Part shown: positions 4,805 through 6,127 of the stretch, piece by piece
How positions within the stretch are numbered: position 1 is the first letter of the stretch
How the letters are laid out: each line of letters opens with the position of its first letter
Assembly: GCA_002702945.1 (NCBI GenBank)
Contig: PADF01000048.1
Span: 7,790-13,916 of the forward strand
Direction: 5' to 3'
Source of the DNA: Methanobacteriota archaeon
GTDB taxonomy: Archaea; Thermoplasmatota; Poseidoniia; Poseidoniales; Poseidoniaceae
DNA: 6,127 bases
Notes under the pieces: generated by a model
Told to the model about the DNA's origin: nothing
Seen by the model: only the letters and a program-made list of their open reading frames with translations
Database searches by the model: none
Position numbers and translations under genes: made by a program

Positions 4805-5952
4805 TCTTCAACCTCCTCAAATATCAAAGATGCAGAATTTATGCAGTATCTTTCACCGCCATAAGCAGCAGGGCCATCTTTGAATACATGCCCTAAATGG
4901 GCGTCACATTTTGAACATCTAACTTCTGTCCTTATCATACCCATGCTATAATCCTCAATTCTAGTTATACCTGCCGAATCTAGTTCAGTGTGGAAAGCCG
5001 GCCAACCACAACCAGAATCATATTTACCGCTAGAACTGAACAACTCATGTTCGCAACAAATACACTTGTAGACGCCGTTTCTCTTTTCTGAATTATACAT
5101 TCCTGTAAACGGCCTTTCAGTGCCGGATTGTCTAGTAACCATGTATTGTAATTCAGTTAATTTTTCTTTATAGTATTCATCTTTGTGCATTCTTTCAACC
5201 TCTATTGCATTTTGTAAAACAGTATCCCAATCATCAACATATTCAACCGGATCTTTTCTTTCAATTGCGTTGAAAGCCAATATCCTCTCAATATCAGCTC
5301 CGCTTTTACCTGAACTTCTGCCTTTTTCATCGGGATTGTATGATGTATTAGTATTGGAAAAAATCAAATCAAAATCTAATTTTAATTCTTCACATGATTT
5401 GATTGCATCTCTAAGTATTGATTCTTTATCACCATCTATATATGGCAATTCTAGTTTTACAAGTTCACTATCCCAATTACCGATACTAAATGCATGCTCT
5501 AATGACTTATAGAACTCAGGACGACAATCAGGATAAATAGCATGATCGCCAGAATGTACTCCTAGTGCAATTATGACATTTTTATTAGATTTTGAGGCAA
5601 TTGAGAGGGCATAACCATACATGATTGATGTAAAAATAGCATTTCTATTGGGGACAACGGTAGATTTCATTTGTTCTTCTTCATAATGCCCCTCTGGTAT
5701 ATCTTTGCCGCCACTGATTAGAGAACTGTTGAAAATCATCATTGCACTCTCTAAATTAACAATTTTTTGTTCTATTGGCAAATTCATACTCTGCAAATAT
5801 TCAATATTTGATTTTGAGCGGTCAATTTCTACCCTGTGCTTCTGTCCGTATTCATAAGATATGCAGCTAACTGAATATCCTTCTCTAAGTAATCTAAGTA
5901 ATAGTGAGGTAGAATCCATACCTCCACTTAATGCCATAACTGCTTTTTTCAT
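4801..5952 (-). CDS. queC: Fusion of 7-cyano-7-deazaguanine synthase (QueC) and methionine sulfoxide reductase B
   Basis: This 383-residue protein joins two complete enzymes. Residues 1-254 are QueC, which makes preQ0 from 7-carboxy-7-deazaguanine with ATP and ammonia. Motifs are the ATP-binding loop SGGMDS (9-14), YGQKHRVE (35-42), VPNRNAIF (100-107) and GVHSGDHAIYPDCRPEF (131-147). The usual four-cysteine zinc site is absent: CGxCxxC reads SGKSGAD (214-220) and the upstream Cys is S204. Residues 255-383 are MsrB, which reduces methionine-R-sulfoxide in proteins. It has zinc pairs C297/C300 and C346/C349, resolving C315 in SGCGWP, HLGHVF (352-357) and catalytic C370 in RYCINSASL, all intact. 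M255 matches a normal MsrB start and has its own Shine-Dalgarno site. The start ATG overlaps the queE stop by one base (TAATG), with GGGTG 7 nt upstream, and the stop overlaps the queD start. Domain identities are firm; the fusion itself could be one indel away from two genes. Confidence 0.93.
   Translation of the reverse strand: MKKAVMALSGGMDSTSLLLRLLREGYSVSCISYEYGQKHRVEIDRSKSNIEYLQSMNLPIEQKIVNLESAMMIFNSSLISGGKDIPEGHYEEEQMKSTVVPNRNAIFTSIMYGYALSIASKSNKNVIIALGVHSGDHAIYPDCRPEFYKSLEHAFSIGNWDSELVKLELPYIDGDKESILRDAIKSCEELKLDFDLIFSNTNTSYNPDEKGRSSGKSGADIERILAFNAIERKDPVEYVDDWDTVLQNAIEVERMHKDEYYKEKLTELQYMVTRQSGTERPFTGMYNSEKRNGVYKCICCEHELFSSSGKYDSGCGWPAFHTELDSAGITRIEDYSMGMIRTEVRCSKCDAHLGHVFKDGPAAYGGERYCINSASLIFEEVEE
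4811..4818 (-). promoter_or_regulatory. Strong Shine-Dalgarno site of the queD-like gene
   Basis: GAGGAGGT on the minus strand, 6 nt before ATG 4804-4802, is the strongest ribosome binding site in the window. It lies within the last codons of msrB, where it encodes Glu-Glu-Val. It fixes the queD start and shows translation is coupled through the ATGA overlap. Confidence 0.75.
5188..5203 (-). promoter_or_regulatory. Internal Shine-Dalgarno site and ATG at the QueC-MsrB junction
   Basis: On the minus strand AGAGGT (5203-5198) lies 7 nt before ATG 5190-5188, the codon for M255. The layout nearly copies the queD start downstream: GAGGTTGAAAGAATG here against GAGGTTGAAGAATGA there. Initiation here would give a free 129-residue MsrB, the usual length for the enzyme. 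In both places the site also encodes Glu-Val-Glu at the end of the preceding protein. The sequence match is seen; use as a start is inferred. Confidence 0.5.
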
Positions 5953-6127
5953 TAATCAACACCCATCCATTTATGTGTTTGCAGAGATAGTCTCCACCCA
6001 TGATTTGATTTTACTACATCTTCAACCATTGCAAAATTTAATCCATTTTGCTCTACACTATCTGAATCAATGTAACACGGTTGGATATAATGGTGTGTGA
6101 ATCCTAGTTTCAAATCATCATACATGG
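5952..6127 (-). CDS. queE: 7-carboxy-7-deazaguanine synthase (QueE), C-terminal part
   Basis: Only the last 57 residues are inside the window; the gene continues past the right edge. The visible part ends WRLSLQTHKWMGVD, and the (F/W)RLSLQTHK signature is the conserved C-terminus of QueE. Upstream HHYIQPCYID matches the QPxD/E region near the end of the same family. QueE is a radical-SAM enzyme that contracts the ring of 6-carboxytetrahydropterin to 7-carboxy-7-deazaguanine. Its radical-SAM cluster cysteines and any upstream promoter or riboswitch lie outside the window. The stop codon TAA shares its final A with the ATG of the queC::msrB gene, so the two are translationally coupled. Identity is supported by motif and by position ahead of queC and queD. 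Confidence 0.9.
   Translation of the reverse strand, partial: MYDDLKLGFTHHYIQPCYIDSDSVEQNGLNFAMVEDVVKSNHGWRLSLQTHKWMGVD

Noticed and set aside
5183..5512. Plus-strand open frame opposite queC
   Set aside because: It is antisense to conserved QueC motifs and has Ser/Leu-rich composition typical of a shadow frame.
4801..5952. A defence-system QueC-like protein (QatC or CBASS-associated type)
   Set aside because: The neighbours are ordinary queE and queD genes, and no cyclase, effector or other defence partner is visible. The pathway reading is simpler, although the lost zinc site keeps the question slightly open.
5861..6100. Plus-strand open frame across the queE/queC boundary
   Set aside because: It runs opposite the QueE C-terminal signature and the QueC ATP loop and has no recognisable product.
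1..6127. tRNA or rRNA genes, CRISPR arrays, insertion sequences, attachment sites
   Set aside because: No cloverleaf with a conserved T-loop, no regular direct repeats, no transposase or integrase and no long terminal inverted repeats were seen. The coding density leaves no gap over 130 bp.

Overview
The window reads as a fragment of a marine, AT-rich archaeon, most likely of the Poseidoniales (Marine Group II) type or a close euryarchaeal relative. It carries archaeal/eukaryotic-type ribosomal proteins (S19e, L39e, L31e, S17e), a PDCD5-family protein and Shine-Dalgarno sites of the archaeal GAGGTGAT kind. It also has secreted CARDB-like and glycosylation-prone membrane proteins. The placement rests on gene content and style and was not checked by phylogeny.

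Layout. (1) Positions 1-1624, minus strand: a partial secreted multidomain beta-sandwich protein that runs off the left edge, and upstream of it a 272-residue protein with two membrane segments. (2) Positions 1625-1750: a divergent promoter region. (3) Positions 1751-4351, plus strand: a tight operon of rps19e, a pdcd5 homologue, rpl39e, rpl31e, rps17e, a 69-residue unknown protein and a TrmJ-type tRNA 2'-O-methyltransferase. Gaps are 5-23 nt, and nearly every gene has its own Shine-Dalgarno site. (4) Positions 4352-6127, minus strand: a compact 7-deazaguanine (preQ0) operon. It reads queE (only its 3' end is present), a queC::msrB fusion, then a queD-like gene, joined by TAATG and ATGA overlaps. 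It abuts trmJ tail to tail with no intergenic base.

How the genes fit together. The plus-strand operon makes ribosome components plus an enzyme that probably methylates the tRNA anticodon loop. The minus-strand operon should carry GTP-derived dihydroneopterin triphosphate through 6-carboxytetrahydropterin (QueD) and 7-carboxy-7-deazaguanine (QueE) to preQ0 (QueC). In Archaea preQ0 is the precursor of archaeosine in tRNA.

The unusual part is the deazaguanine operon. The QueC domain has non-cysteine residues at all four usual zinc positions and is fused in frame to a complete methionine sulfoxide reductase B. The QueD homologue has changed two of its three usual zinc histidines. The fusion junction keeps a Shine-Dalgarno site and an ATG, so MsrB may also be made separately, or the fusion may be a one-base event (real or a sequence error).
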